A stretch of DNA of 64,000 nucleotides from assembly GCF_009733845.1 (NCBI RefSeq), contig NZ_WNXZ01000001.1, positions 1,302,001-1,366,000 on the forward strand, read 5' to 3'. Shown here one piece after another: positions 1 to 7,775 of this stretch. The notes beneath the pieces are model-generated. The model saw only the letters and a program-made list of their open reading frames with translations, was not told the origin of the DNA and did no database searches. Position numbers and translations under genes: made by a program. Each line of letters starts with the position of its first letter. The first letter of the stretch is position 1. The stretch is from Pseudactinotalea terrae (GTDB lineage: Bacteria > Actinomycetota > Actinomycetes > Actinomycetales > Beutenbergiaceae).

Positions 1-1418
1 ACGCCGCGCTCACCCACGGTGACGGGGCGGCCGTCGTCGCCCCGGACCTTGGCCGGCAGCGGTGCTGTCGGCACCGTGGCGGGCAGCGGTGAGGGGATCT
101 GCCCCGGCCAAGGGGCCTTCGGGTCGCGCAGCGCGACCGGCTCGTCACCCCAGGCGACCAGCCGCACCCGGTCGCGTGGTGACCGACCCCCTTGAAGCAC
201 CGGGGTCAGCACCGCATCGGCTCCGATCAGACCCTGCACCCGCAGCGCCGCGCGCCCGGCCTGTGCCTGGCCGCGACCTTGACGGCCCCACAGCCCATCG
301 GAGGCGACCGCCGCCGGGCTCACCTCCTCCGCTGCCAGCTCCAGCGCGATCACGGGAGCGCTCGGTCGTTGTCCGTTGCGACCGGAGAGCCACCCCTCGA
401 GCTGCCACCGCACCCGGTCGGTGAGCTCGACGGCGGTGAGCGCACCGCCATCGAGCCGCCACGTCCGTTCCAGCGAGCCGCCATCCTCGGTGCGCGCCTG
501 CACCCGCAGCCGTGCGCACACCACCCCACGCCGGAGCATCGCGGTCTGCAGCTCCTCAGCGAGCCGCCTCGCCGCGAAAGCAGCAGCATCGATCCGGTGC
601 GCGGGCGGGTCGAGATCGGCCTGCACCGTGACATCCGGCTCCGCGCGCCGTACCCGTGGCGGCTGGGCGTCCAGCCCGCGCGCCAACCTGTGCGCCTGCA
701 GCCCGAGCGCGCCGAACCTCGGCCCCACCTGTGCGGTGCGCAGCCTCGCCAGATCACCCAGCGTGGTGAGCCCCAACCTGCGGAGCAGATCCACCAGGTC
801 CGCCATCCGTGCACGTGAGTCGCGTGTGGTGGCCACGTGCACCAGGTCGCGCACATCACGCACGGCCAGACTCTCCGCCGACCGGCCCGGCGCTACCCGT
901 TCCGAGGAACGGGCGGCCAGCAGCGCCGTCAGCATCCCATCAGCGATGCCGACCTGCGCCTCCACGCCGGCCTCGGCAGCCGCACCCACCAGAGCCTCAG
1001 CCAGCACTTCCTCCGAGCCCAGGTACCGGCTCGGCCCCCGTGTGGGCAGCACCGTCACCCCTGGTCGGAGCAGGCTCGACTCCGGCACGACGGCCTCCAG
1101 CGCCTGCATCACCGGCTCGAAGGCCCGCACGTCACGGCCTTCATCGGCGTTGATCAGCACCAGCTCCGGACACAGTCCCTGCGCGGTACGACGCCGCATG
1201 CCGCGACGCACTCCCTCCGCGCGCGCTCGCGCCGACACCGCCACCAAGCCACGGCCATCGTGCAGCGCCACCGGCTCGTGCGCCTGCGCCAGACCTTCCG
1301 CCACGGCGGCTGCGACCGGCCAGTCCGGCACCCACAGCACCGCCAGCCTGGTGGCCCGCTCGGCCTCTCTCAGCTCCGGCGGCTCCCCCGGCGGCGGACC
1401 CGAGACCACGGCGCTCAT
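1..1418 (-). CDS. imuB: ImuB, Y-family polymerase-like mutasome subunit (3' end outside window)
   Basis: Non-catalytic Y-family polymerase homologue of the ImuA'-ImuB-DnaE2 mutasome, which brings the error-prone polymerase DnaE2 to damaged DNA during the SOS response. The frame runs leftwards from an ATG at 1418 and leaves the window after about 472 residues, so the C terminus is missing. The N-terminal LAVLWVPDWPVAAAV and the later ARAEGVRRGMRRR are typical of ImuB, and the acidic pair used by active DinB polymerases is not evident. The start overlaps the stop of the upstream gene by one base (TGATG), so translation is probably coupled. dnaE2 would be expected further to the left. Identity rests on frame, partner and SOS box. 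Confidence 0.85.
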   Translation of the reverse strand, partial: MSAVVSGPPPGEPPELREAERATRLAVLWVPDWPVAAAVAEGLAQAHEPVALHDGRGLVAVSARARAEGVRRGMRRRTAQGLCPELVLINADEGRDVRAFEPVMQALEAVVPESSLLRPGVTVLPTRGPSRYLGSEEVLAEALVGAAAEAGVEAQVGIADGMLTALLAARSSERVAPGRSAESLAVRDVRDLVHVATTRDSRARMADLVDLLRRLGLTTLGDLARLRTAQVGPRFGALGLQAHRLARGLDAQPPRVRRAEPDVTVQADLDPPAHRIDAAAFAARRLAEELQTAMLRRGVVCARLRVQARTEDGGSLERTWRLDGGALTAVELTDRVRWQLEGWLSGRNGQRPSAPVIALELAAEEVSPAAVASDGLWGRQGRGQAQAGRAALRVQGLIGADAVLTPVLQGGRSPRDRVRLVAWGDEPVALRDPKAPWPGQIPSPLPATVPTAPLPAKVRGDDGRPVTVGERG

Positions 1419-2230
1419 CAGCCCGCCCTCGCCAGGTCGAGCTCATGGATCTCTCCCTCGCCCACGGGGAGGTGAGCATCCGGACCGACGGGGGTCACAC
1501 CGCCGTCGGCGCCCATCCTGATCCGCACCCGGCGGGGCTGCCCGAGGCCACGGGCGTACCCGGTGATCGTGGCCTCCCGACCCGTCAGCACGCCCTCGCC
1601 GGCACCGACGCCGAGCCATGACCGCTCCCCCACCTCCAGCACCGCCTGCGCACCCGGCCAGACGTCACCTGACAGCAGCACCGCCTCCCTGGTGCGTAGC
1701 CGATGCCCGGCGCTGCGCCGATCGGCCTCGGTGAGCGCTGCGCACCGACCGAGCACCACGACGTCGAAGCCATCGATCAGCGCTCCCAGCACCGACGGTG
1801 CGTCCGGTCCTGGCTGTGGCACCACGACCGTGCGGAACAGATCGAGCCCTGCTTCCGCGGCCGCAGCCAGCCCCACATCGGGCATCGCCACCACCGCGCA
1901 CCACAGGTCCTGCCCCGGCGCGTTCGCGGCCGCCGCAGCCATGGCCAGCAGCACCGACCGCGACCCCGACACCTGCACCGCACTGCCCCGACGTAGCCCG
2001 CCCCACGGCAGCAGCTGCTCCAGGCCAGCAGGAACCGGCAGCAACAGCTCGGAGGGAACATCGCTCGACGGCGCAGGCCCGCCCGCTCCCGCTTCTGCGG
2101 TCGCGAGAGTGGTGACGCCGGTGAGCCGTTGCCGCAGCCCTGCGCTCGCCTCGGCCGTGACCAAGGCTCGCTGCGCGGCTGCGAGCCGGGCCTCCCGACT
2201 CGTCTCGCGTTCCCTCACGCCTGCCTGCAT
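1418..2230 (-). CDS. imuA: ImuA'-type RecA-like mutasome protein
   Basis: RecA-fold accessory protein of SOS mutagenesis that works with ImuB and DnaE2. About 270 residues, mostly Ala/Gly/Val-rich. It shows the ImuA pattern of an N-terminal helix, then a central RecA-like core (about residues 75-200: GLRRGSAVQVSGSRSVLLAM, then FDVVVLGR) and a C-terminal beta segment. The classical Walker A is degenerate (SGSRSVLL), as is usual for ImuA' proteins. I place the start at the ATG at 2230 rather than the GTG at 2233 because AGGAGGT (2236-2242) then lies five bases upstream. The gene overlaps imuB by one base. A LexA-type operator lies about 60 bases upstream. Confidence 0.75.
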   Translation of the reverse strand: MQAGVRERETSREARLAAAQRALVTAEASAGLRQRLTGVTTLATAEAGAGGPAPSSDVPSELLLPVPAGLEQLLPWGGLRRGSAVQVSGSRSVLLAMAAAAANAPGQDLWCAVVAMPDVGLAAAAEAGLDLFRTVVVPQPGPDAPSVLGALIDGFDVVVLGRCAALTEADRRSAGHRLRTREAVLLSGDVWPGAQAVLEVGERSWLGVGAGEGVLTGREATITGYARGLGQPRRVRIRMGADGGVTPVGPDAHLPVGEGEIHELDLARAG

Positions 2231-2254
2231 CACGCACCTCCTGCCTACGAACCG

Positions 2255-2260
2255 ACGCTA
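2255..2260 (-). promoter_or_regulatory. Candidate -10 box of imuA'-imuB
   Basis: TAGCGT on the minus strand fits the actinobacterial TANNNT -10 pattern. A -35 region 17 bases upstream would fall inside the palindromic LexA region at 2276-2304, so bound LexA would block RNA polymerase. Inference from spacing only. Confidence 0.35.
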
Positions 2261-2275
2261 GGACCGACCACCGAC

Positions 2276-2304
2276 ATCCGTTCGAACCTCGAACGGATGT
2301 TCCA
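2276..2304. promoter_or_regulatory. LexA (SOS) box inside a larger palindrome
   Basis: TCGAAC-GGAT-GTTC-CA at 2289-2304 matches 10 of the 12 fixed positions of the actinobacterial SOS box TCGAAC-N4-GTTCGA. It overlaps a perfect inverted repeat, ATCCGTTCGA-acc-TCGAACGGAT, at 2276-2298. It lies between imuA' (minus) and the GNAT gene (plus). SOS control of imuA-imuB by LexA is established in other bacteria; that it acts here is inferred. Confidence 0.75.
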
Positions 2305-2420
2305 TTAGACTCTCCTGTGGCGTCCCTGTCAACGAGAGCCGAAGGTCCCGCAGCGACGCGTTCCGACGGCTCGCGGATATCCCCTTCGTCTCACCCGTCC
2401 AGGCGTGCCAGGTTGGGGGC

Positions 2421-3014
2421 ATGCCCTTCCAGAGCAACCACGTGCCACCCCCGACAGGCCTGAGCACCGAGGCCTTCTCCCTTCGCCCGATCACGGCTGA
2501 CGACGCAGAGATCGACCACGCCGCCGTGATGGAGAGCAAGGACTACCTACGCGTCTGGGAGCAGACCGGCTGGCCCGAGGACGGTTTCACGATCGAGGCC
2601 AACCGCCAGGACCTCGTCGGCCTCGAGCAGCGGCACTCGGCCGGTACGGCGTTCACCTACACCGTCCTCGACCCCACCGGGGCCACCTGCCTCGGCTGCG
2701 TGTACGTCATGCCGCACGACGCCACGTTCCTCGCGAAGGCCGAGATCACCCCGCTCGGACCCGACAGCTGGGAGGACGTCGACGCCGCCGTCTACTTCTG
2801 GGTCAGGAGATCGAGTCTCGCCGCCGGCACCGATCGGGCACTCCTCGACGCCCTCCGAACCTGGTTCGCGCAGGAGTGGGAGCTGGCCCGCCACGTGGTC
2901 GTGACGCACGAGGAGCTGTCGCAACAGGTCGAGCTGATCGAGAGCAGCGACCTCGAGCAGCGCTTCCACATCGTGGAGCCCGGCAAGCCTGGTCGCTATC
3001 TCGCGTACGGGTGA
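2421..3014 (+). CDS. GNAT-like N-acetyltransferase family protein
   Basis: 197-residue protein that looks like a divergent GNAT-fold acyltransferase. The N-terminal LSTEAFSLRPITADDAEIDHAAV is the usual first strand and helix of a GNAT domain, and the middle segment FTYTVLDPTGATCLGCVYV corresponds to the central beta hairpin. A clear acetyl-CoA pyrophosphate loop (Q/RxxGxG/A) is not visible, so activity and substrate are unknown. The ATG at 2421 follows GGGGG. The gene is transcribed away from imuA'; a TAGACT at 2306-2311 could be its -10 box, which would put the SOS box beside its promoter too. Confidence 0.5.
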   Translation: MPFQSNHVPPPTGLSTEAFSLRPITADDAEIDHAAVMESKDYLRVWEQTGWPEDGFTIEANRQDLVGLEQRHSAGTAFTYTVLDPTGATCLGCVYVMPHDATFLAKAEITPLGPDSWEDVDAAVYFWVRRSSLAAGTDRALLDALRTWFAQEWELARHVVVTHEELSQQVELIESSDLEQRFHIVEPGKPGRYLAYG

Positions 3015-3052
3015 GCCCGAGACACTCGGGTGACCCATCCGCCGTCGTGCCC

Positions 3053-3058
3053 TACCGT
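3053..3058 (+). promoter_or_regulatory. -10 box, probable leaderless start at 3067
   Basis: TACCGT lies eight bases before the ATG at 3067, the spacing expected if transcription begins at or next to the start codon. There is no convincing Shine-Dalgarno sequence. Confidence 0.45.
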
Positions 3059-3066
3059 GGCGAGGC

Positions 3067-3624
3067 ATGCGACTCGGAACCCTCGACTGGACGCCCGCGC
3101 TCGAGCACCCGGCCCTGCTGGCCGCACCGGTGGACGCAGCGCTGCAGACCGCCGTCGGGAAGGGCGGTGAGCACCAGCAGGCTGCCCGGGCGGTCCAGGT
3201 GACCCCCATCGATCCTGACCTCGCCGACACCGCCGCGATGACCGAGGCCTACGACCTCACGCTCGAGATCTCCGGCAACTGCGTGCTGGTCGCCGGCAGC
3301 AGAGCCGGCGAGGAGCGGGTCGCGGCCTGCGTGGTGCGCGCCACCACGCGCGCCGATGTCAACACCACCGTGCGGAAGCTGCTGGACGTGCGGAAGGCAT
3401 CCTTCCTCCCGACGGAGACGGCGGTCGCGGACTCCGGCATGGAGTACGGCGGCATCACCCCGATCGGTCTTCCCGAGCGGTATCGCGTGATGCTCGACGC
3501 CACCCTCCTCGAGGCCGAGCACATCATCATCGGCTCCGGGATCCGCGGCTCGAAGCTCGTGCTGCCGGGCAGCGCGTTGACCTTGCTGGCGGACGCCGAG
3601 ATCGTTGAGGGCCTCGGGCGCTGA
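3067..3624 (+). CDS. YbaK/EbsC-type aminoacyl-tRNA deacylase domain protein
   Basis: 185-residue protein of the YbaK/ProX/EbsC fold, whose characterised members hydrolyse mischarged aminoacyl-tRNA (for example Cys-tRNA(Pro)). The diagnostic region is residues 80-145: VRKLLDVRKASFLPTETAV followed by YGGITPIGLP, which forms the substrate pocket in this family. The length matches free-standing actinobacterial members with an extra N-terminal strand set. The start at 3067 is supported by a -10 box eight bases upstream. The tRNA specificity cannot be read from sequence. It stands alone, convergent with the GyrI-like gene with one base between the stops. Confidence 0.75.
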   Translation: MRLGTLDWTPALEHPALLAAPVDAALQTAVGKGGEHQQAARAVQVTPIDPDLADTAAMTEAYDLTLEISGNCVLVAGSRAGEERVAACVVRATTRADVNTTVRKLLDVRKASFLPTETAVADSGMEYGGITPIGLPERYRVMLDATLLEAEHIIIGSGIRGSKLVLPGSALTLLADAEIVEGLGR

Positions 3625-3625
3625 G

Positions 3626-4237
3626 TCAGGTGCGCTCGACAGGCTGCCGCAGGATCGTCCTCAGCTTCTCCGGCGTCGTGCGGCGGACATCGCTGAGGTA
3701 GATCTCGTGATGCTTCCCTGACATCCGCAGTCCTCGCTCGGGGATGAAGGTCTCGTGCATCGTCTGCAGCACCGGACCTTCGTCGTCGTACGGACCGATG
3801 TGCAGCGTCTGCACACACAGTCCTTCAGCGAGCGTCTCGAGGCGCACGTGCGTCAGGGCCGGCGGATCGGCTGCCGCCGCCTGCGATCTCGCGATCTCGA
3901 CGTGCTCGTCCTTCAACCAGTCCGGGACCAGGAGCATCGCCGTCCAGTGCCACCGCGACTTGTCGCGAAGCGCGGTGAAGGACGACATGTCATCCGCCCA
4001 CCACAGCGCCTCCAGGGGTGGGACGACATAGTCGCGATCGAGCTCCCGCTTGCTGAGGAACTTCAGCTTGTACGCGAACGGGTAGAGCGAGGCGAGCGCA
4101 TCCGCGTACGCGCGGGAGGTGTTCGGGTCGCCGGAGCCGTCGATCATCAGGTACCGCAGCGGCGGCATCTCGACCATCGCGAGCTGACCGTGGCGCGCGG
4201 TGTAGCCGGCGATCTCCTTCTTCAGGTCGGTCTTCAT
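3626..4237 (-). CDS. GyrI-like small-molecule-binding domain protein
   Basis: 203-residue protein of the GyrI-like (SOUL/BacR effector) fold family, often annotated as a transcriptional regulator effector domain, but here without a DNA-binding domain. It begins MKTDLKKEIAGY; PPLRYLMIDGSGDPN (about residues 25-40) and VQTLHIGPYDDEGPV (about 145-160) are the conserved strands of this fold. The ATG at 4237 overlaps the stop of the upstream exonuclease gene (ATGA), which fixes the start over an in-frame extension to 4285. Function is unknown; the family binds diverse small ligands. Confidence 0.65.
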   Translation of the reverse strand: MKTDLKKEIAGYTARHGQLAMVEMPPLRYLMIDGSGDPNTSRAYADALASLYPFAYKLKFLSKRELDRDYVVPPLEALWWADDMSSFTALRDKSRWHWTAMLLVPDWLKDEHVEIARSQAAAADPPALTHVRLETLAEGLCVQTLHIGPYDDEGPVLQTMHETFIPERGLRMSGKHHEIYLSDVRRTTPEKLRTILRQPVERT

Positions 4238-5208
4238 GACGTGAAGGCAGCCAGCACCCGCTGCACCGAGCTGTCGAGACCCCATCGGTCCACCAGCTCG
4301 ACCAGCGACTCGGGTGCACGCGGCAGGGGATGCTCCTCATCGCTGCCCGGCACCACCAGATCGCCCAGCTCGACGCCCAGCTCGAGGTCACGCCGCACGG
4401 CTACCACCTCGGGCGCGACATCGAGGTACGCGGCAGCAGCGTTGAGCTTGCTCCGCACGCCCGCGGCCATCGTCACCGCCGGGTCGGCAGCGGCAGCACG
4501 GATCCTCGCGAGGTCGCCGTACTCGGAGAGCAGCGAGGCAGCCGTCTTGTCGCCCACCCCCGCGACACCCGGCAGCCCGTCGGAGGCATCGCCGCGCATC
4601 GTCGCGAAGTCGGCGTACTGATTCGCGTGGACCCCGTACTTCGAGAGCACGACGGCGTCGGTCACCCTCTCGTGCTTGCCCACCCCCCGTGCGGTGTAGA
4701 GCACGCGAACCTGGGCGTCGTCGTCGACGAGCTGGAACAGGTCCCGGTCGCCGGTGACGATGTCCACGGGCATGCCGGCCTCGGTGGCCAGGGTGCCGAT
4801 GACGTCGTCGGCCTCGGCCTCGTCGGCTCCGACCACGGCGATGCCCAGCGCCTCCAGCACCGCAAGGATCACGGGGATCTGCACCTGCAACGGGTCGGGC
4901 ACCTCTTCGACGTCGGGGGCATCGCCGGGCACGACCTGCTCGACGCGGTGACCCTTGTACGAGGGCACGAGATCGACCCGCCACTGCGGCCGCCAGTCGT
5001 TGTCCCAGCAGCACACGATGTGGGTGGGCCGGTAGTCGCCCGCGAGCCGGGCGATGAAGTCCAGCAGCCCTCGGACGGCGTTGACCGGTGTTCCGTCGGG
5101 CGCTGTGATCGAGTCCGGGACCCCGAAGTAGGCGCGGAAGTACAGGCTCGCGGTGTCGAGCAGCAGCAGTCGCGAGTGCCCCGGATCGGGTGGCGTTGTG
5201 GTGGTCAC
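4234..5208 (-). CDS. Stand-alone 5'-3' exonuclease (PolA 5'-nuclease domain family)
   Basis: Flap/5'-nuclease homologous to the N-terminal domain of DNA polymerase I, probably a second source of RNA-primer or flap removal. Visible elements in order: RLLLLDTASLYFRAYFG with the first metal-binding Asp, the arch region, EADDVIGTLA and VTGDRDLFQLV with further acidic metal ligands, and a helix-hairpin-helix LPGVAGVGDKTAASLL. At 324 residues it lacks any polymerase domain. I choose the GTG at 5208 (residue 4 of the longest frame) because TAGCGT at 5216-5221 lies exactly seven bases upstream, a leaderless arrangement. It is coupled to the GyrI-like gene by ATGA. Confidence 0.85.
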   Translation of the reverse strand: MTTTTPPDPGHSRLLLLDTASLYFRAYFGVPDSITAPDGTPVNAVRGLLDFIARLAGDYRPTHIVCCWDNDWRPQWRVDLVPSYKGHRVEQVVPGDAPDVEEVPDPLQVQIPVILAVLEALGIAVVGADEAEADDVIGTLATEAGMPVDIVTGDRDLFQLVDDDAQVRVLYTARGVGKHERVTDAVVLSKYGVHANQYADFATMRGDASDGLPGVAGVGDKTAASLLSEYGDLARIRAAAADPAVTMAAGVRSKLNAAAAYLDVAPEVVAVRRDLELGVELGDLVVPGSDEEHPLPRAPESLVELVDRWGLDSSVQRVLAAFTS

Positions 5209-5215
5209 GACGCAC

Positions 5216-5221
5216 ACGCTA
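5216..5221 (-). promoter_or_regulatory. -10 box, probable leaderless start at 5208
   Basis: TAGCGT on the minus strand, seven bases before the GTG at 5208. The GTG at 5217 would overlap this box, so the downstream GTG is the better start. Confidence 0.5.
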
Positions 5222-5263
5222 GCCGTGGGCGCGGACAGCAGGGGTGATGTCGGTGCCCTCCCC

Positions 5264-5269
5264 TACGGT
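5264..5269 (+). promoter_or_regulatory. -10 box, probable leaderless start at 5277
   Basis: TACGGT seven bases before the ATG at 5277; no ribosome binding site is present. Confidence 0.5.
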
Positions 5270-5276
5270 TCCCAGC

Positions 5277-5660
5277 ATGAGCACACAGACCCAGATCACC
5301 CTCGGCGCGATCAACATGGAAGCTGATGACCCGGCGAGTCTTGCCGAGTTCTGGTCCGCGGCACTCGGCGGCACCATCGACGCCCAGGACCCGGACTACG
5401 CCATCATCTCTGCCCACGAACCCGGCGGCGTTCCGCTGTTCCTGATGCGCCGTTCCGACCCACGGCCCGATCGACAGGGACAGCACATGGACCTCACGGT
5501 GCCGTGGGGCACCCGTGAGCAGGAGGTCGCGCGCCTCGTCGGACTGGGCGCGAGCCATCGCTGGGACATCCTCGACGAGGTTCCGTGGGTTCAGTGGTCC
5601 ACCCTCGCCGACCCGGAGGGCAACCTCTTCTGCGTCGCCGAGCACCCGCCTACGAGCTGA
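5277..5660 (+). CDS. VOC (glyoxalase/bleomycin resistance fold) family protein
   Basis: 127-residue single-module member of the vicinal oxygen chelate superfamily. ITLGAINMEADDPASLAEFW is the typical first strand and helix, and the C-terminal STLADPEGNLFCVAE is the conserved last strand with its metal-ligand-like Glu. The central QHMDLTV carries a His at the usual ligand position. Substrate unknown; most such proteins lack glyoxalase activity. The start is set by the -10 box seven bases upstream rather than the ATG at 5244. Its last 11 bases overlap the 3' end of the opposing SpoU methyltransferase gene. Confidence 0.75.
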   Translation: MSTQTQITLGAINMEADDPASLAEFWSAALGGTIDAQDPDYAIISAHEPGGVPLFLMRRSDPRPDRQGQHMDLTVPWGTREQEVARLVGLGASHRWDILDEVPWVQWSTLADPEGNLFCVAEHPPTS

Positions 5661-6489
5661 TGCACGCCGACTGGACCCGGGTCGCCCAGAACGCCACAGC
5701 CGCGGCAGCGGCGACGTTGAGCGAGTCGACCCCACCGGCCATCGGGATCCTGACCACGCGGTCAGCTGCCTCGACAGCACCCCGCGAGAGGCCGTCACCC
5801 TCGGTGCCCAGCACCCAGGCGAGGCGTTCGGGCGGATCGGAAGCGACCTCGTCGAGCGTGATCGCACCCTCGGCGAGGGCGAGAGCGGCAACGGTGAAGC
5901 CGACCGCCTGGAGCTCGGCCACGCCCCCGGGCCATGGCTCGATACGGGTCCACGGGACCTGGAACACCGTGCCCATCGAGACCCGCACGCTGCGACGGTA
6001 GAAGGGGTCGGCGCAACGTGGTGTCACGAGCACCGCGTCGACGCCGAGCGCCGCCGCAGAGCGGAACGCCGCACCCACGTTGGTGTGATCGACGACGTCC
6101 TCCAGGATCGCGACCCGCCGCGCCGCGGCCACCACCTGGGACACCGGCGCGAGCGGGGGTCTGTGCATCGCTGCCAGCGCGCCGCGGTGCAGGTGGAAGC
6201 CGGTCAGCTTCTCGAGCACGGACTCCTCGGCCACGTAGACGGGGATGTCGCCGCCCGCGCCGGCGCCGGCGCTCTCGAGCAGGTCTGCCATGCTGCCCAG
6301 CCACTTCGGCGCCATCAGGAACGAGCGCGGCCGGTGGCCCGCGGCGATCGCTCGCCGGATCACGGTGGAGGACTCAGCGATGTACAGACCCTTGCCGGGC
6401 TCGTGCCGGGCGCGCAGGGCGACGTCGGTCAGCCGGGTGTAGTCGGCGACCTGCTCGTCGTCGGGGTCAGCAACTCGCACGATCGGCAC
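5650..6489 (-). CDS. SpoU/TrmH-family RNA 2'-O-methyltransferase
   Basis: 279-residue SPOUT-class enzyme that would transfer a methyl group from S-adenosylmethionine to a ribose 2'-OH in rRNA or tRNA. The N-terminal substrate-binding region (GLYIAESSTVIRRAI) is followed by the knotted catalytic domain: motif 1 with VDHTNVGAAFRSAAALGVD (Asn and Arg conserved), motif 2 VLGTEGDGLS, and motif 3 RIPMAGGVDSLNVAAAAAV. The target nucleotide is not determinable. The GTG start at 6489 is supported by TAGGGT eight bases upstream. It overlaps the opposing VOC gene by 11 bases. Confidence 0.85.
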   Translation of the reverse strand: MPIVRVADPDDEQVADYTRLTDVALRARHEPGKGLYIAESSTVIRRAIAAGHRPRSFLMAPKWLGSMADLLESAGAGAGGDIPVYVAEESVLEKLTGFHLHRGALAAMHRPPLAPVSQVVAAARRVAILEDVVDHTNVGAAFRSAAALGVDAVLVTPRCADPFYRRSVRVSMGTVFQVPWTRIEPWPGGVAELQAVGFTVAALALAEGAITLDEVASDPPERLAWVLGTEGDGLSRGAVEAADRVVRIPMAGGVDSLNVAAAAAVAFWATRVQSACISS

Positions 6490-6497
6490 GGGTGGTC

Positions 6498-6503
6498 ACC
6501 CTA
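6498..6503 (-). promoter_or_regulatory. -10 box, probable leaderless start at 6489
   Basis: TAGGGT on the minus strand, eight bases before the GTG at 6489. Confidence 0.45.
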
Positions 6504-6519
6504 GCCGCTCGTCCTGGGC

Positions 6520-7692
6520 TCACCGTGTCAGCAGCCGCCGCCGGGGCGCGAGAGTTCCAGCCACGACGTCACCGGCAGCGAACTCGATCGCGTTCCGGTA
6601 GTGCACGGTGACCTGCTCGTTCACGGCGTCCCAGGTGCGGTTCTCCGTCGAGACCCGGGCAGCCGCGCCCATCTGCTGCCGCAGCCCAGGGTCGCTGACG
6701 AGCTGTCTCACGTGGCGACGCATCGCGTGCAGATCGCCCGGCTTGTACAGGAAACCCGTCACCCCGTGCTCGACCAGGTCGATCGGCCCGCCACGGGCCG
6801 GCGCGACCACAGGCACCCCGCTGGCCTTGGCCTCCTGGATCGTCTGGGCGAAGGTGTCCATCTCGCCCGTGTGCACGAACACGTCGAGGCTGGCGAGCAG
6901 CCTGGTCAGGTCCTCGCCGCTCTGGTGCCCCGTGAAGGTGGCCTTGTTCAGCACCTTCTCGATCCGCTCGCGCCGTGGTCCGTCGCCGACGACGATCAGC
7001 CGCACACCCTTGAGCGACTGCAACCCCGCCAGGTCTTCCACCTGCTTCTCGCGCGCCAACCGGCCCACGTAGCCCACCAGCACCTCGTCGGGGCCGGCCA
7101 CCGTCATCCGGAGCGCCTCGTCGCGGTTGGCCGGTGAGAACGTGTCCCGGTCCACACCGTGCGGCCACACCGCCACCCGGTGCACGCCCCGATCGATCAG
7201 CTGCTGGCACGCGTACGTGCTGGGCGCGAGCGAGAGGGTCGCGCGTCTGTGGATGTCGGTCACGCGTTTCCACAGCAACGGTTCGATGTGCTTGACCTTG
7301 TAGCGGCGCGCGTAGGTGGGCGCCTCGGTCTGGTAGACGGCCACGCTCGGCAGCCCGAGCGTCTGGGACGCTCCGATCGCCTGCCACCCGAGCACGAACG
7401 GCGCGGCCAGGTGCACCACGTCGGGAGAGAAGTAGCGAAGATGCTCCTCCAGGGTCCGCACCCGCGGCGTCGACAGCCGCATCTCGGCGTATCCCGGCAG
7501 CGGCACCGCCTTGAACCTGCGCACCTCGGCGCCCGCGTACGAGTTGACAGCGTCCTTGCCCCGACCGGGGGTCGGGGCGATCACCAGCACCTCGTCACCG
7601 CGCTCGGCGAGGTAGTCGAGAAGCCGCATCACGGTGACGGTGACACCGTTCGCCTGCGGGAGGAACGACTCTGCGACAACGGCGATCCGCAC
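6520..7692 (-). CDS. GT4-type glycosyltransferase, GDP-mannose-dependent mannosyltransferase-like
   Basis: 390-residue GT-B glycosyltransferase resembling actinobacterial alpha-mannosyltransferases that build phosphatidylinositol mannosides, mannolipids or lipoglycans at the cytoplasmic membrane. The N-terminal domain opens MRIAVVAESFLPQANGV, the glycine-rich acceptor loop seen in this group; the C-terminal nucleotide-sugar domain has VGYVGRLAREKQVEDL and the E-x7-E motif in EMDTFAQTIQEAKASGVPVVAP. No signal peptide. The GTG start has TAGAGT six bases upstream. Donor and acceptor are inferred only from family resemblance. It is a single-gene unit. Confidence 0.75.
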   Translation of the reverse strand: MRIAVVAESFLPQANGVTVTVMRLLDYLAERGDEVLVIAPTPGRGKDAVNSYAGAEVRRFKAVPLPGYAEMRLSTPRVRTLEEHLRYFSPDVVHLAAPFVLGWQAIGASQTLGLPSVAVYQTEAPTYARRYKVKHIEPLLWKRVTDIHRRATLSLAPSTYACQQLIDRGVHRVAVWPHGVDRDTFSPANRDEALRMTVAGPDEVLVGYVGRLAREKQVEDLAGLQSLKGVRLIVVGDGPRRERIEKVLNKATFTGHQSGEDLTRLLASLDVFVHTGEMDTFAQTIQEAKASGVPVVAPARGGPIDLVEHGVTGFLYKPGDLHAMRRHVRQLVSDPGLRQQMGAAARVSTENRTWDAVNEQVTVHYRNAIEFAAGDVVAGTLAPRRRLLTR

Positions 7693-7698
7693 GCCCTC

Positions 7699-7704
7699 AC
7701 TCTA
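7699..7704 (-). promoter_or_regulatory. -10 box, probable leaderless start at 7692
   Basis: TAGAGT on the minus strand, six bases before the GTG at 7692. Confidence 0.45.
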
Positions 7705-7775
7705 GCCCGGGCGGGTTCGCGCCGGTGGGAGCCGCACCGTCGGGCGACCGGCGACGACGCCAGGACCGGGTACGG

